51,035 bases of DNA, taken from Solirubrobacterales bacterium (GTDB taxonomy: Bacteria > Actinomycetota > Thermoleophilia > Solirubrobacterales > Solirubrobacteraceae). Within the stretch, counting starts at the first letter, position 1. The number at the start of each line of letters is the position of its first letter. The notes under the pieces are model-generated. The model did not search any database. It worked only from the letters and a program-made list of their open reading frames with translations, and had not been told where the DNA came from. Both the position numbers and the translations under genes were made by a program. Positions 33,548 through 42,588 of the stretch are shown here, piece by piece. Location of the stretch: contig JAOPZS010000031.1 in NCBI GenBank assembly GCA_025963965.1, positions 1 through 51,035 on the forward strand, written 5' to 3'.

Positions 33548-35104
33548 ATGGCCGTTGAGGGAACCGCTGTAACAGGAGGGCACCACCCCAACGGCGGCGG
33601 CGGGGTGATGGACAAGGGACTGAAAAAAGGCGCGATCAGCAGCCTCTCGAACGTAGTGATCGGCGTGGCCTCGACGGCGCCCGCGTACTCGCTGGCGGCG
33701 ACGCTCGGCTTCATCGCCGGGGTGAGCGGCATCGGCGTGCACGCCCCGGCCGTGCTGCTCGTGTCCTTCGTGCCGATCCTTCTCGTCGCGATCGCCTACA
33801 AATACCTCAACCGCGCCGACCCGGACTCGGGCACGAGCTTCGCCTGGACGACCCGGGCGTTCGGCCCGGGCCTCGGCTGGCTGAACGGCTGGGCGATCTT
33901 CCTCGCCGACGTCCTCGTGATGGCCTCGCTGTCGGACATCGCGGCGATCTACACCTTCAAGCTGTTCGGGTTCACCGAACTCGGCGAATCGAAAGCCGCG
34001 ATCGTCGTCGCCGCGGTCCTGTGGATCGCGATCATGACCTGGATCTGCTGGCGCGGCATCGAGCTGTCGGCCAAAATCCAGCGCCTTCTGCTGAGCGCCG
34101 AGGTCGTCATCCTCACGATCTTCGCGATCGTCGCGATCGTCAAGGTCTACGGAGGGAGCCCCCCGCACGGCGCGACGAAGCCGGCCGCCGAGTGGTTCAA
34201 CCCGTTCTCGGTGAGCTTCGGCGATCTGTTGCCGGCCGTGCTGCTCGGGATCTTCATCTACTGGGGCTGGGACTCGGGAGTGGCCGTCAACGAGGAGTCC
34301 GAGGATCCGGCCAACGGGCCCGGTAAAGCGGCCGTGATCTCGACGGTGCTGCTGCTCGCGATCTACCTGCTCGTCGCGACCGGCGCCCAGGCGTTCCACG
34401 GCGTGGCCTTCCTGACCAACGAAGAAAACGCCGAAGACGTGCTCAACGCGCTCGGGCAGGGTGTGCTCGGCGAACCGTGGAACAAGCTCCTGATCATCTC
34501 CGTGCTGACGTCGGCGTCGGCGTCGACGCAGACGACGATCCTGCCAACGGCGAGAACGACGCTGTCGATGGCGCATTGGAAAGCCGTCCACAGGGTGCTC
34601 GGGAAAGTCCACAAAACCTATTTGACCCCGGACGTCTCGACGATCGGCATGGGGTTGATCTCGATCGCCATCACCGTGCCGCTGCTGCTCGTCTCCGAAA
34701 GCGTGCTCGCCGACTCGATCACGGCGCTCGGCTTCCCGGTCTGCTTCTACTACGGATTCACAGGTCTCGCCTGCGTCTGGTACTTCCGCCACGAACTGTT
34801 CAAGAGCGTCCGCAACTTCGTGATGCTCGGCGTCCTGCCGGGGCTCGGCGGCCTGATGCTGTTCGGCGTGCTGATCAAGGCCGCGATCTTCTACGGCGAA
34901 TCGAAGAACGTCGAATCCTCGCCGCTGGGAGGGATAACGCTGCCGCTGCTGTTCGGCATCGGAGGCATGCTCGTGGGCGTGATCCTGATGATCGCCTCGC
35001 GCCGGTCCTTCAAGGAGTTCTTCTCGCGCAAGACAGAAACGGCACCGCCGGGCATCCTCGATGCACCGCCGATGCAGACCGTCCCGCCCGCCGTCGACTT
35101 CTAG
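33548..35104 (+). CDS. APC family amino acid/polyamine permease
   Basis: A 518-residue permease with about 12 membrane spans. The N-terminal APC signature ISSLSNVVIGVASTAPAYSL lies near residues 30-49, then GFIAGVSGIGVHAPAVLLVSFVPILLVAIA, DPDSGTSFAWTTRAFGPGLGWLNGW, FIYWGWDSGVAVNEESEDP near 236-254, and SASASTQTTILPTARTTLSMA. The glycine- and serine-rich first span binds the substrate amino group in this family. The ATG has an AGAGGAGAG site upstream. It diverges from the aminotransferase operon, so it probably imports the same amine or omega-amino acid. It makes frequent use of GAA for Glu compared with its neighbours. Confidence 0.93.
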   Translation: MAVEGTAVTGGHHPNGGGGVMDKGLKKGAISSLSNVVIGVASTAPAYSLAATLGFIAGVSGIGVHAPAVLLVSFVPILLVAIAYKYLNRADPDSGTSFAWTTRAFGPGLGWLNGWAIFLADVLVMASLSDIAAIYTFKLFGFTELGESKAAIVVAAVLWIAIMTWICWRGIELSAKIQRLLLSAEVVILTIFAIVAIVKVYGGSPPHGATKPAAEWFNPFSVSFGDLLPAVLLGIFIYWGWDSGVAVNEESEDPANGPGKAAVISTVLLLAIYLLVATGAQAFHGVAFLTNEENAEDVLNALGQGVLGEPWNKLLIISVLTSASASTQTTILPTARTTLSMAHWKAVHRVLGKVHKTYLTPDVSTIGMGLISIAITVPLLLVSESVLADSITALGFPVCFYYGFTGLACVWYFRHELFKSVRNFVMLGVLPGLGGLMLFGVLIKAAIFYGESKNVESSPLGGITLPLLFGIGGMLVGVILMIASRRSFKEFFSRKTETAPPGILDAPPMQTVPPAVDF

Positions 35105-35124
35105 ACGCGGCGGCGACAGGGGGC

Positions 35125-35157
35125 GACGGCGTCCGGGTGTGGGCCCCGGGCGTCGTC
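35125..35157. terminator. Hairpin between convergent permease and saccharopine-dehydrogenase-like genes
   Basis: GACGGCGTCCGGG (35125-35137) and CCCGGGCGTCGTC (35145-35157) pair at 11 of 13 positions plus a possible wobble, with a 7-base loop. It lies wholly in the 63-base convergent gap. Confidence 0.5.
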
Positions 35158-35167
35158 TCGTGCTCGG

Positions 35168-36382
35168 CTACGGGGTCTTCTCTTCGACGCCGTGCGGTGA
35201 GCCGAGCTCGCCCAGCAGATCCAGGAAGGGCGCTGCCGGGAACGCCTCGGGGCCGAGCACGCCGGCTCCGCGCCACGCGCCGCGGTCGAGCAGCTCGAGC
35301 GCCACGGCCGGGTTGATCGCGGTCTGCCAGACGACGGCCTGGCTGCCGTACTCGCGCATCGTCGTCTCGTTGTCGACCACGTGATAGAGGTAGGTCGAGC
35401 GGGGCTGTCCGTCCTTGCCGGTCCCCCGCACCCAGGTTCCGGCGCAGGTGCGTCCGCTCATCCGCTCGCCGAGCGTCGCCGGATCGGGAAGCACGGCAGC
35501 GACGACGTCGCGTGGTGAGACCTCGATGCCCCGTACCGTCACCGGATCGGTGCGATCGAGACCGAGTTTGTGCAGCGTCGAGAGCACGTCGATGAACTCC
35601 TGCCCGAGCCCGTACTTGAAGGTCACGCGCTCGCAGGAGACCCACCGGGGGATCAGTACGACCTCCTCGTGCTCGACGTTCACGCATTCGACCGGTCCGA
35701 TCCCCTCGGGGAACTCGAAGATCTCCGGCTCGGAGAACGGGGCGGTCGTGTAGAAGCCGCGCTCGCGCTCCCAGATCAGAGGCGGGTTCAGGCACTCCTC
35801 GATCGTCGTCCAGATCGAGAAGGTCGGAGCGAAGTCATAGCCCTCGACGACCAGGTCGGCGCCGTCGCGGACACCGACCTCGTCGACGCTCGAGAACAGC
35901 TCGTCGGCGGCGTGTCGCGCGAAGACGTCAGACAGGCCCGGCTCGACGCCGATGCCGACGAGCGCGAGCAGGCCGGCCGCCTCCCATTGCTCGTGTCGGG
36001 AGAGCTGACGGTCGCCGAGCATCTCGCCCGGCTGCTCGTAGGGACGCTCACTATCGGGGTGCGAGAGCGTCATCGCCATGTCCAGGTAGGTGACCCTGGC
36101 GTCGAAGCAGGCGCCGAAGATCGGCTCGTTGAAGCGCGGATCGCAGGCGTTCAGCACGGCGTCGGGGCGCACACGGCCGATCAGCTCGACGAGTGCGGCA
36201 CGGTCGGACGCGTCCACCGTCTCGGCAGCGAACCGGTCGGCTTCTCCGAGGCGGTCCGTCGCGGCCTGCGCGCGCTCGAGCGCGACGTCGGCGAGCACGA
36301 CGTGCTCGAAGCAGGCCCGGCGCTGGGCGATCCCTGCGAAGGCCGCGCCGACGCCGCCCGCTCCTACTACGAGAACCCTCAT
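35168..36382 (-). CDS. Saccharopine dehydrogenase family protein
   Basis: A 404-residue oxidoreductase with an N-terminal Rossmann fold (MRVLVVGAGGVGAAFAGIAQ, residues 1-20) and the saccharopine reductase-like region: NACDPRFNEPIFGACFDARV, YLDMAMT, GLLALVGIGVEPGLSDVFAR and EHEEVVLIPRW. This group includes saccharopine dehydrogenases, lysine 6-dehydrogenase and carboxynorspermidine synthase-like enzymes, and sequence alone does not separate them. The ATG at 36382 starts the Rossmann motif directly and is preferred over a frame extension of 10 codons. A CAGACT box 7 bases upstream could be a -10. It converges on the APC permease; a part in lysine or polyamine metabolism would fit that neighbourhood, as inference. 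Confidence 0.87.
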   Translation of the reverse strand: MRVLVVGAGGVGAAFAGIAQRRACFEHVVLADVALERAQAATDRLGEADRFAAETVDASDRAALVELIGRVRPDAVLNACDPRFNEPIFGACFDARVTYLDMAMTLSHPDSERPYEQPGEMLGDRQLSRHEQWEAAGLLALVGIGVEPGLSDVFARHAADELFSSVDEVGVRDGADLVVEGYDFAPTFSIWTTIEECLNPPLIWERERGFYTTAPFSEPEIFEFPEGIGPVECVNVEHEEVVLIPRWVSCERVTFKYGLGQEFIDVLSTLHKLGLDRTDPVTVRGIEVSPRDVVAAVLPDPATLGERMSGRTCAGTWVRGTGKDGQPRSTYLYHVVDNETTMREYGSQAVVWQTAINPAVALELLDRGAWRGAGVLGPEAFPAAPFLDLLGELGSPHGVEEKTP

Positions 36383-36507
36383 CGCCGCCAGTCTGACGCA
36401 ATCGGCTCCCACGGAACGTCAGAACGCTCCGCGGGGCGTGCGCCGCAACGTCTCAGGCCCCTCCCGTATGCTGCGCCGATCCGCGTGGCCCCCGACACCC
36501 GCACGCC

Positions 36508-38442
36508 GTGAGCACCGGCCTTCCCGCCCCCCTCAGCACTCCAGCCGACTCACCGCCGGCCACGGGCGCTCGGCAAGCATCTCCGCGCAGAGGTGCAATG
36601 TCGCGGCAAGGACGGCGCTGGGCGAGCTCACCCTCCTTCACGACCCGCGAGGTAGGGCTCGTGGCGCTGGCGGGCGTGCTGCTGGCGGTGCTCACGACAT
36701 GGCCGCTGATCATGCACCTGCCGAGCCGCATCGCCCCGGACATCGGGGATCCGGTCCGCACCGCCTGGGAGGTCGCGTGGGTCGGCCACGCGATGCTGCA
36801 CAGCCCGCTGCACCTGTTCGACGCCAACGCCTTCTACCCGCATCCCCTCAGCCTCGCCTTCTCGGACTCGCTGCTCGGCTACGGCCCGGCTGCGTTCTTC
36901 GGATCGGGCACCGTGGCGGCGCTCGTTCGCTACAACCTGCTGTTCCTCTTCGCCTACTCGCTGTGCTTCCTCGGCGCCTACCTGCTGGCTCGCGAGCTCG
37001 GCCTGAACCGGCTCGGCGCGGCCGCCGCGGGCGTCGCGTTCGCCTACGCCCCGTACCGCGTCACGGAGGCCGGGCATCTGCATGTGATCTCCTCGGGAGG
37101 GATCGCGCTCGCGCTGTTCTTGCTGCTGCGCGGCTACCGGCGCGGCTCCGGGCCCCTCGTGCTGGCGGGCTGGGTGGTCGCGGCGTGGCAGATCAGCCTC
37201 GGCTTCACGCTGGGCCTGCAGTTCTGTTACCTGCTGCTCGTACTCGCGCTGGCGGTTGCCTGGCAGCTGTGGCGGGCCGGCGCCCTGCGCCGCCCCGGCA
37301 GGCCGGACGTGGGAGACGACGCCAGCTCTGCCCCAGGCGCCGACGCGGGAGCGCCGGCGGGCGTCGCGCTGCCGTCGCGAAGACTGCTCGCGATCACGGC
37401 CGCCGGGCTCCTGCTGCTCGGCGGCGTCACCGCCTACCAGGCCCGGCCGTACCTGCGCGTCTCGCACCTCTACCCGACTGCCAAGCGCACGATCAGAGAA
37501 GTCGAGAACTACTCCTCGGGGCCGGCGGCGCTCGTCTCGGCCTCCTCGGAGAACCGCGTGTGGGGCGGCGTCACGTCGGGCGCGCGCGCACACGTGCACT
37601 CGAAGAACGAGGACGTGTTCTTCCCGGGCGGGCTGATCCTCGTACTGGCGCTCGTCGGGGCAGCTGGGATCGGCGGCTCGCCGCTGACGCGGCGGCTGCG
37701 CCTCGGCCTGCTGGTCGGCGTCGTCGTCTGCTCCGTGCTCGCGATGGGACTCGGCCTGACCGGGGCCGGGTATCCGTACCGGCTGCTGCTCGACTATGCC
37801 CCCGGATGGAACGGCGTCCGCGTGCCGGGCAGGGTGTTCATGCTCGCCACGCTCTTCTACGCCCTGCTGGCCGGTGCCGGGGCTCAGTGGCTGCAGACCC
37901 GCTCCCGCGCGCTCGCGTCGCGCTCGCCGCTGTCGGCCGTGCCGGCGCTGCCCGCACTCGTCGGCGGAGTGCTGCTGATCGGGCTGCTCGGGGAAGGCGC
38001 CGGACACCTGGGGCACCCCGTCGTGCCGATGCCTGCGCGTGCCGAAGTCGGGCTTCCCGGCCCGCGCCTGGATCTGCCGACCGACGGGGCCCACGACCGC
38101 ATCTGGCAGTTCTTCTCGACGGACGGGTTCCCGAAGATCCCGATCGGCAACAGCACGTTCGACCTCCCGGCGGTCGATGACCTGCGCGGCGGCATGCATG
38201 GCTTCCCCGACAGGGCGAGCATCGAGAAGCTCCGCTTCTACGGGATCAAGACGGTCGTCCTACATCTCGACAAGATCAAGGACCTGCCCCCGACGCACAG
38301 CCTCGGGCGAGCGGAGCCGCCCGATCCCGCCGCGGCGGCCGCGAAACCGGTGGCGGGGCTCGGCGTCACGCGCCGGCAGGTCGGTTCGAGCGTGATCTAC
38401 GAGATCGGCCCGGGCCCTGCCGCCTTGCACGGACACAACTGA
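36508..38442 (+). CDS. GT-C-like polytopic membrane protein
   Basis: About 644 residues with roughly ten or more membrane spans. After a hydrophilic Pro/Arg-rich N-terminus, the first span (VGLVALAGVLLAVLTTWPLI) is followed by an acidic first loop (IAPDIGDPVRTAWEVAWVGH, LHLFDANAFYPHP), the pattern of GT-C glycosyltransferases using lipid-linked sugars. A soluble C-terminal part at about 510-644 contains TDGAHDRIWQFFSTDGFPK and GIKTVVLHLDKIKDLPP. The start is uncertain: GTG 36508 with a TATGCT box 36 bases upstream, or ATG 36598 just before the conserved part. It is coupled to the next gene by TGATG. Donor and acceptor are unknown. Confidence 0.8.
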   Translation: MSTGLPAPLSTPADSPPATGARQASPRRGAMSRQGRRWASSPSFTTREVGLVALAGVLLAVLTTWPLIMHLPSRIAPDIGDPVRTAWEVAWVGHAMLHSPLHLFDANAFYPHPLSLAFSDSLLGYGPAAFFGSGTVAALVRYNLLFLFAYSLCFLGAYLLARELGLNRLGAAAAGVAFAYAPYRVTEAGHLHVISSGGIALALFLLLRGYRRGSGPLVLAGWVVAAWQISLGFTLGLQFCYLLLVLALAVAWQLWRAGALRRPGRPDVGDDASSAPGADAGAPAGVALPSRRLLAITAAGLLLLGGVTAYQARPYLRVSHLYPTAKRTIREVENYSSGPAALVSASSENRVWGGVTSGARAHVHSKNEDVFFPGGLILVLALVGAAGIGGSPLTRRLRLGLLVGVVVCSVLAMGLGLTGAGYPYRLLLDYAPGWNGVRVPGRVFMLATLFYALLAGAGAQWLQTRSRALASRSPLSAVPALPALVGGVLLIGLLGEGAGHLGHPVVPMPARAEVGLPGPRLDLPTDGAHDRIWQFFSTDGFPKIPIGNSTFDLPAVDDLRGGMHGFPDRASIEKLRFYGIKTVVLHLDKIKDLPPTHSLGRAEPPDPAAAAAKPVAGLGVTRRQVGSSVIYEIGPGPAALHGHN

Positions 38443-40214
38443 TGGACCCCGCGCCCGCATCGCCGGAGCCGCCCGGTGCGGCCCACCCGGTGCGACCGGC
38501 CACGCGTCGCAGGCTGACTCCGGCGGGACGCCCGGCACGGGCCGCGCTCGTCGCGATCGTGCTGGCAGGGCTGGCGTCGTTCGTGATGCTGCAGAACTGG
38601 TCTGACAACCAGAGCTCTCACTACGACCTGATCCGGGCGCTCGACGCAGGCCGGACGACGATCGACGCCGGGCCCTACCAGACGAAAGACAAGGCGTTCT
38701 ACAAGGGCCATTACTACTCCGCGCGCGCCCCGGGCCTGGCGATCTACGCGCTGCCGTTCTACGACGCGCTGAAGGTCGTCGAAGCACAGCGGGTCGCCCG
38801 CTCTTCGCCGGCGCTGCGTGGCGAAGACGAGATCATCGACTTCATCGGCTGGTGGGGGAACGTGCTGCCCGCCGTCCTGATGATGCTGCTCGTCTGGCGC
38901 CTCGCCGAGCGATTCGAGCCGGGTTACGGAGGCGCCGCCGCGGTCGCCGTCGGCCTGGGCACGCTCGTGCTGCCGTTCTCGACGCTGTTGTTCTCACACG
39001 TCTTCGCGGCGATGCTCGGCTTCGCGGCGTTCGCGCTGATGGTCCGCGAGCGGGCCGGCCCCCCGAGGCCGCTGCTGCTCGGGGCAGCGGGCCTGCTGGT
39101 CGGCTACGCGATCGCCTCGGAGTATCCGGTGGCGTTCGTGGCGGTCGTGCTCGGCCTCTATCTGCTCTCGCGCCGCGACGCCATGACGCCGCGTGGGATC
39201 TCGCTGCGCGCCGGCGCCTACATCCTCGGCGCGATCGTCGGGATCGTGCCGCTGCTGCTGTACAACCATGCCGCGTTCCACTCCTGGACGCACCTCGCCT
39301 ACTCGAACATCCCCCAGCAGCAGAGAGGCTTCTTCGGGATCTCGGCACCCAGCCTGCGGGTCCTCGGGACGCTGCTGTTCGACTCGCGCGGGCTGCTGAC
39401 GCTCTCGCCCGTGCTGATCCTGGGCGGCGTCGGCACGTGGCTGCTGTACCGCCGCGGCCGCCGCGCAGAGGCGCTGACGATCGCCGGCGTCTGCCTCTGC
39501 TACCTGGTCTACAACTCGGGCTACTACCTGCCGTTCGGCGGCGGCGCGCCGGGCCCGCGCTTCATGATCACGATGCTCCCGTTCCTGGCCTGCCCGCTCG
39601 GACTGGCGCTGAGGCGCTTCCCGGGCCCGACGATCACGCTGGCCGCCGCGTCGATCACGACGATGGTGATCGCCACGATCACCCACCCGCTGATCGGCTA
39701 CGAGAACGAGACGGTCGTCTGGACGCGGCTGCTCAGCAAGGGCGAATTCCAGCCGACGATCGCCACCGCCCTGGGACTGGGCGAGCTGCACGTCGGCGTC
39801 GGCGGCTGGGCGAGCATCTGGCCGTTCCTGCTCGCAGTCGGCGGCGCGGTCGTCGCGCTGGCGGCGGCGACGCCTCGGCTGCGGCTGCCGGCGCGGGCGC
39901 TGGGCGCCGGCGCGCTGGCGCTGGCCGCCTGGGCGGCGTTCGCCGCCCTCGCCCCGACGGTGCTCGGGATCGACCATCGCGGCCTTATCGACATCAAAGG
40001 GGCAGGCGACACGACGGCCCTGAACCTGGGGCTGCACCACGGAGTTCGGTATCCGCTTACGCACCTCGTCCTGTACGCGTCGCTCGCAGGTGCCCTCGGG
40101 CTGGCTGCGATGTGGGCGACCCGCCGCGGAGGCGAAGGCCGGGCAGCCCCGGACACGGCGCATGGCGCGCCGGGCGGCGTGCCGCTGGCGCCGGCCGGCG
40201 CGCAGGCCGAGTAG
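38442..40214 (+). CDS. GT-C-like polytopic membrane protein, coupled to the previous gene
   Basis: A 590-residue membrane protein with about 12 spans. After a Pro-rich N-terminus and one span, a loop carries NQSSHYDLIRALDAGRTTID and KGHYYSARAPGLAIYALPFY, a pattern common to actinobacterial GT-C-type proteins; the acidic residue in SSHYDL may be the catalytic base. Later LLLYNHAAFHSWTHLAYSN and YYLPFGGGAPGPRFMITMLPF face the outside. It starts at ATG 38442, overlapping the preceding stop. With its partner it probably transfers sugars to an envelope polymer or lipid; this is inference. The gene converges on a secreted glycoside hydrolase. Confidence 0.82.
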   Translation: MDPAPASPEPPGAAHPVRPATRRRLTPAGRPARAALVAIVLAGLASFVMLQNWSDNQSSHYDLIRALDAGRTTIDAGPYQTKDKAFYKGHYYSARAPGLAIYALPFYDALKVVEAQRVARSSPALRGEDEIIDFIGWWGNVLPAVLMMLLVWRLAERFEPGYGGAAAVAVGLGTLVLPFSTLLFSHVFAAMLGFAAFALMVRERAGPPRPLLLGAAGLLVGYAIASEYPVAFVAVVLGLYLLSRRDAMTPRGISLRAGAYILGAIVGIVPLLLYNHAAFHSWTHLAYSNIPQQQRGFFGISAPSLRVLGTLLFDSRGLLTLSPVLILGGVGTWLLYRRGRRAEALTIAGVCLCYLVYNSGYYLPFGGGAPGPRFMITMLPFLACPLGLALRRFPGPTITLAAASITTMVIATITHPLIGYENETVVWTRLLSKGEFQPTIATALGLGELHVGVGGWASIWPFLLAVGGAVVALAAATPRLRLPARALGAGALALAAWAAFAALAPTVLGIDHRGLIDIKGAGDTTALNLGLHHGVRYPLTHLVLYASLAGALGLAAMWATRRGGEGRAAPDTAHGAPGGVPLAPAGAQAE

Positions 40215-40249
40215 GCCGTCGCAGCAGTCCGCGAGGAAACGACCGGCTA
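40212..40249. terminator. Imperfect convergent hairpin
   Basis: TAGGCCGTCG (40212-40221) and CGACCGGCTA (40240-40249) are inverted with 8 of 10 matches. The plus-strand stop TAG is in the first arm. Weak candidate. Confidence 0.25.
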
Positions 40250-40251
40250 GG

Positions 40252-41268
40252 TCAGTTCTTCGCCGTCTTGACGCTGCATTTCGCGGCGTGCAGCGCTTTG
40301 CAGACGATCAGGTAGCCGGGACGCGGCTGCTGGTGTGCGTTCGTCAGCCCGGCGTCGAAGCGCGTCGAGCTGTTGCCGCCGGTCCAGTTGTAGATGTACA
40401 GGCGCTTGATCTGCGGGCGCGAGGCGGCGACGGCGAACATGTACTTGAGGACCTTCGCGGCGCGCGTCAGGCCCGACCCGCGCGTGTTCTTGAACGACGG
40501 CTTGAACTGCACGATCCCGCCGGTCTCGGTCAGCCAGACCTGCCCGCCGAACGCCTTAGTCAGTTCGCGAGTGCGCCAGCTTTCGAGGCGGTTGATGTCG
40601 GAGTAGTTGTGCAGCCCCCAGATCGACGGCATCACCGTGTGGAGCCGCACGACCTCGCGCTTGAATTCCTTGATGTAGCGGAGCGTCGCGTTGATCGTGT
40701 TGGCGTCGAGCACGTCGAGCCCGATCACGGTGCAGCCCTTGCAGACGCGCTTCAGGGCCTGGTAGTACCGGGCGGCGGAGGCCGCCGAGGGGCTGGAGAA
40801 GGAGTGCGGGACGTTTCCGCGGTTCGCCTCGTCCCAGGACTGGTACTGGCGGACGTGCGGGAAGAGCTTGACGAACTTGGCGACGTCCTTCTGATAGCTC
40901 GAGATGCTCGGCAGCTTCGTCGGGCTGTGCTGAGAGTGGTAGAAGGCGACGAGCACCTGCTGGTGTTCGGCTTCGGCGTGTGCGATCCAGCCCCTCGCGC
41001 GGGAGAGGTCGTCGGCATGCACGGCGGCGTCGTAGGGGGCGATGTAGCGGACGATCTTCGTGTGCAGCTGCTGCCACATCGGGTTCAGGAACATCGCCAG
41101 GCCCTCGTCGCCCACCCCCGTCAGGAACGAGGCAGAGGCGTGCGCGCGCGGCTTGGCGGCAGGGCCGCCGATCGCGCTCGGTACGGCGAGCAGGAGCGCG
41201 CACAGGGAGGTGGCGAGCGCCAGCGTGACGGTACGGAAGGTTCGGGGGGTGCGGAAAATTCGGGTCAT
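40252..41268 (-). CDS. Secreted glycoside hydrolase-like TIM-barrel protein (clan A-like)
   Basis: About 338 residues with a signal peptide (TVTLALATSLCALLLAVPSAIG). A beta/alpha barrel is suggested by KIVRYIAPYDAAVHADDLSR, QVLVAFYHSQHSP, QYQSWDEANRGN near 141-152, PSIWGLHNYSDINR, QVWLTETGGIVQF near 244-256 and RLYIYNWTGG. In clan GH-A enzymes an acid/base Glu ends strand 4 in an NE-like motif and a nucleophile Glu ends strand 7; Glu in WDEAN (about 147) and in TETGG (about 248) fit those places. The Asp-Glu-Ala-Asn form is unusual. The ATG at 41268 is preferred over a GTG three codons upstream. Polysaccharide substrate unknown. Confidence 0.8.
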   Translation of the reverse strand: MTRIFRTPRTFRTVTLALATSLCALLLAVPSAIGGPAAKPRAHASASFLTGVGDEGLAMFLNPMWQQLHTKIVRYIAPYDAAVHADDLSRARGWIAHAEAEHQQVLVAFYHSQHSPTKLPSISSYQKDVAKFVKLFPHVRQYQSWDEANRGNVPHSFSSPSAASAARYYQALKRVCKGCTVIGLDVLDANTINATLRYIKEFKREVVRLHTVMPSIWGLHNYSDINRLESWRTRELTKAFGGQVWLTETGGIVQFKPSFKNTRGSGLTRAAKVLKYMFAVAASRPQIKRLYIYNWTGGNSSTRFDAGLTNAHQQPRPGYLIVCKALHAAKCSVKTAKN

Positions 41269-41367
41269 GTAGTTCACACCAACAAGGTCGGTAGTCGTGG
41301 GTTGCGCGATCGTAGAGATCTTTATGCCAGTCTCCGAAGGACGTGTCCGGATCCCGACAGGTCGTGC

Positions 41368-42588
41368 TCAGCGCGCGTCCTGAAGTCCTTCGGCGCCCTC
41401 CCCCGCGACTCCTCCACTCTTTAGGAGCTCTTGATCTGAGGGGCGGCGCAGGCTGGGGTCCGCGACGATCCTAACGTCCACGCCGGGCAGTCCCTCCAGC
41501 AGGCGGCCGAGGAGCGACTCACCGCCGCCCAGCAGCCGACCGAGACCGCGCCGGGGCGAGGGGGTGCCGATCAGCACGTATGTGGCACCGAGCGCGCGTG
41601 CCAGGTCGGTCGCGATCGCCGCGACATCGTCGCCCTCCTCGACGCGCAGCCGCGCCCCGAGCATCGAGGTCAGCCGGCGCAGTGCCTCCAGCCGCCGCCG
41701 GTCCTCGGCGCTCGGCTCGCGCCCGGGCGGGCGCACGACGAGCACGTCGAGCTCGGCGTCGAGGCGCTGCGCCGAGCGCCATGCGCGCCGCACGACGTGC
41801 TCTGACTCGCGATCGAGCGTCGCCAGGGCCAGCAGCCGCTCGGTGATCGTCTGGGGACCGGGCTCGATCTCGCGTTGCAGGCCCTCTTCGTCGCGTCGGT
41901 GCCCCGGCGCTGGATCGAGCGGCGCCGGGCGGACGAGCCGCTTGATCTCGACGTCCTCGGCAACCTGCCGCAACGCCGTCTCGCGGAGCGCAGCGAGGTT
42001 CTCGAGCTTGAAGAAGTGGTTGAGCGCCGCGGGCACGCGCTCGGGGCGGTACACCTTCCCGGCACGCAGGCGCGCGATCAGTGCCTCGGGAGTGAGGTCG
42101 ATCAGCACGACCTCGTCGGCGGAGGAGACGATCTCGTCCGGGATCGTCTCACGCACGGCCGTGCCGGTCAGCCGCGTGACCTGGTCGTTGAGGCTCTCGA
42201 GGTGCTGCACGTTGACCGTCGAGAAGACGTCGATGCCGGCCTCGAGAACGTCGCGGACGTCCTCGTAGCGCTTCTCGTGCTCGACGCCCGGCACGTTGCT
42301 GTGCGCCAGCTCGTCGATCAGGCACAGCTCGGGCGCGCGCGCGATCACAGCCGCCAGGTCCATCTCCTCGAGCTGCCGGTCCCGGTAGAGGACGGTGCGG
42401 CGAGGCACCGTCTCCAGTCCCTCGGCCTGCGCGAGCGTCTCGGCGCGGCCGTGAGACTCCAGGTAGCCGATCACCGTGTCGCGCCCGCTCTCGAGCTCGG
42501 CGCGCCCCTCCTGCAGCATTCTGTACGTCTTCCCGACGCCCGGCGCCATGCCGATGAAGACCTTGAGATGACCTCGTCCTTCTGACAT
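41368..42588 (-). CDS. Stand-alone KdpD N-terminal sensor domain with USP domain, no histidine kinase
   Basis: A 406-residue protein matching only the N-terminal cytoplasmic part of KdpD. The KdpD domain (1-215) has GRGHLKVFIGMAPGVGKT (Walker A, 14-21), LCLIDELAHSNVPG (Walker B) and FSTVNVQHLESLND, then HFFKLENLAALRETALRQVA near 191-210. A universal stress protein domain follows at about 250-375 (ERLLALATLDRESEHVVRRA, ATYVLIGTPSPRRGLGRLLGG). There are no membrane spans and no HisKA/HATPase part; the protein ends by itself. Short KdpD proteins of this kind are known in cyanobacteria. The kdpFABC genes lie about 4 kb away; no kdpE is in the window. Confidence 0.9.
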   Translation of the reverse strand: MSEGRGHLKVFIGMAPGVGKTYRMLQEGRAELESGRDTVIGYLESHGRAETLAQAEGLETVPRRTVLYRDRQLEEMDLAAVIARAPELCLIDELAHSNVPGVEHEKRYEDVRDVLEAGIDVFSTVNVQHLESLNDQVTRLTGTAVRETIPDEIVSSADEVVLIDLTPEALIARLRAGKVYRPERVPAALNHFFKLENLAALRETALRQVAEDVEIKRLVRPAPLDPAPGHRRDEEGLQREIEPGPQTITERLLALATLDRESEHVVRRAWRSAQRLDAELDVLVVRPPGREPSAEDRRRLEALRRLTSMLGARLRVEEGDDVAAIATDLARALGATYVLIGTPSPRRGLGRLLGGGESLLGRLLEGLPGVDVRIVADPSLRRPSDQELLKSGGVAGEGAEGLQDAR

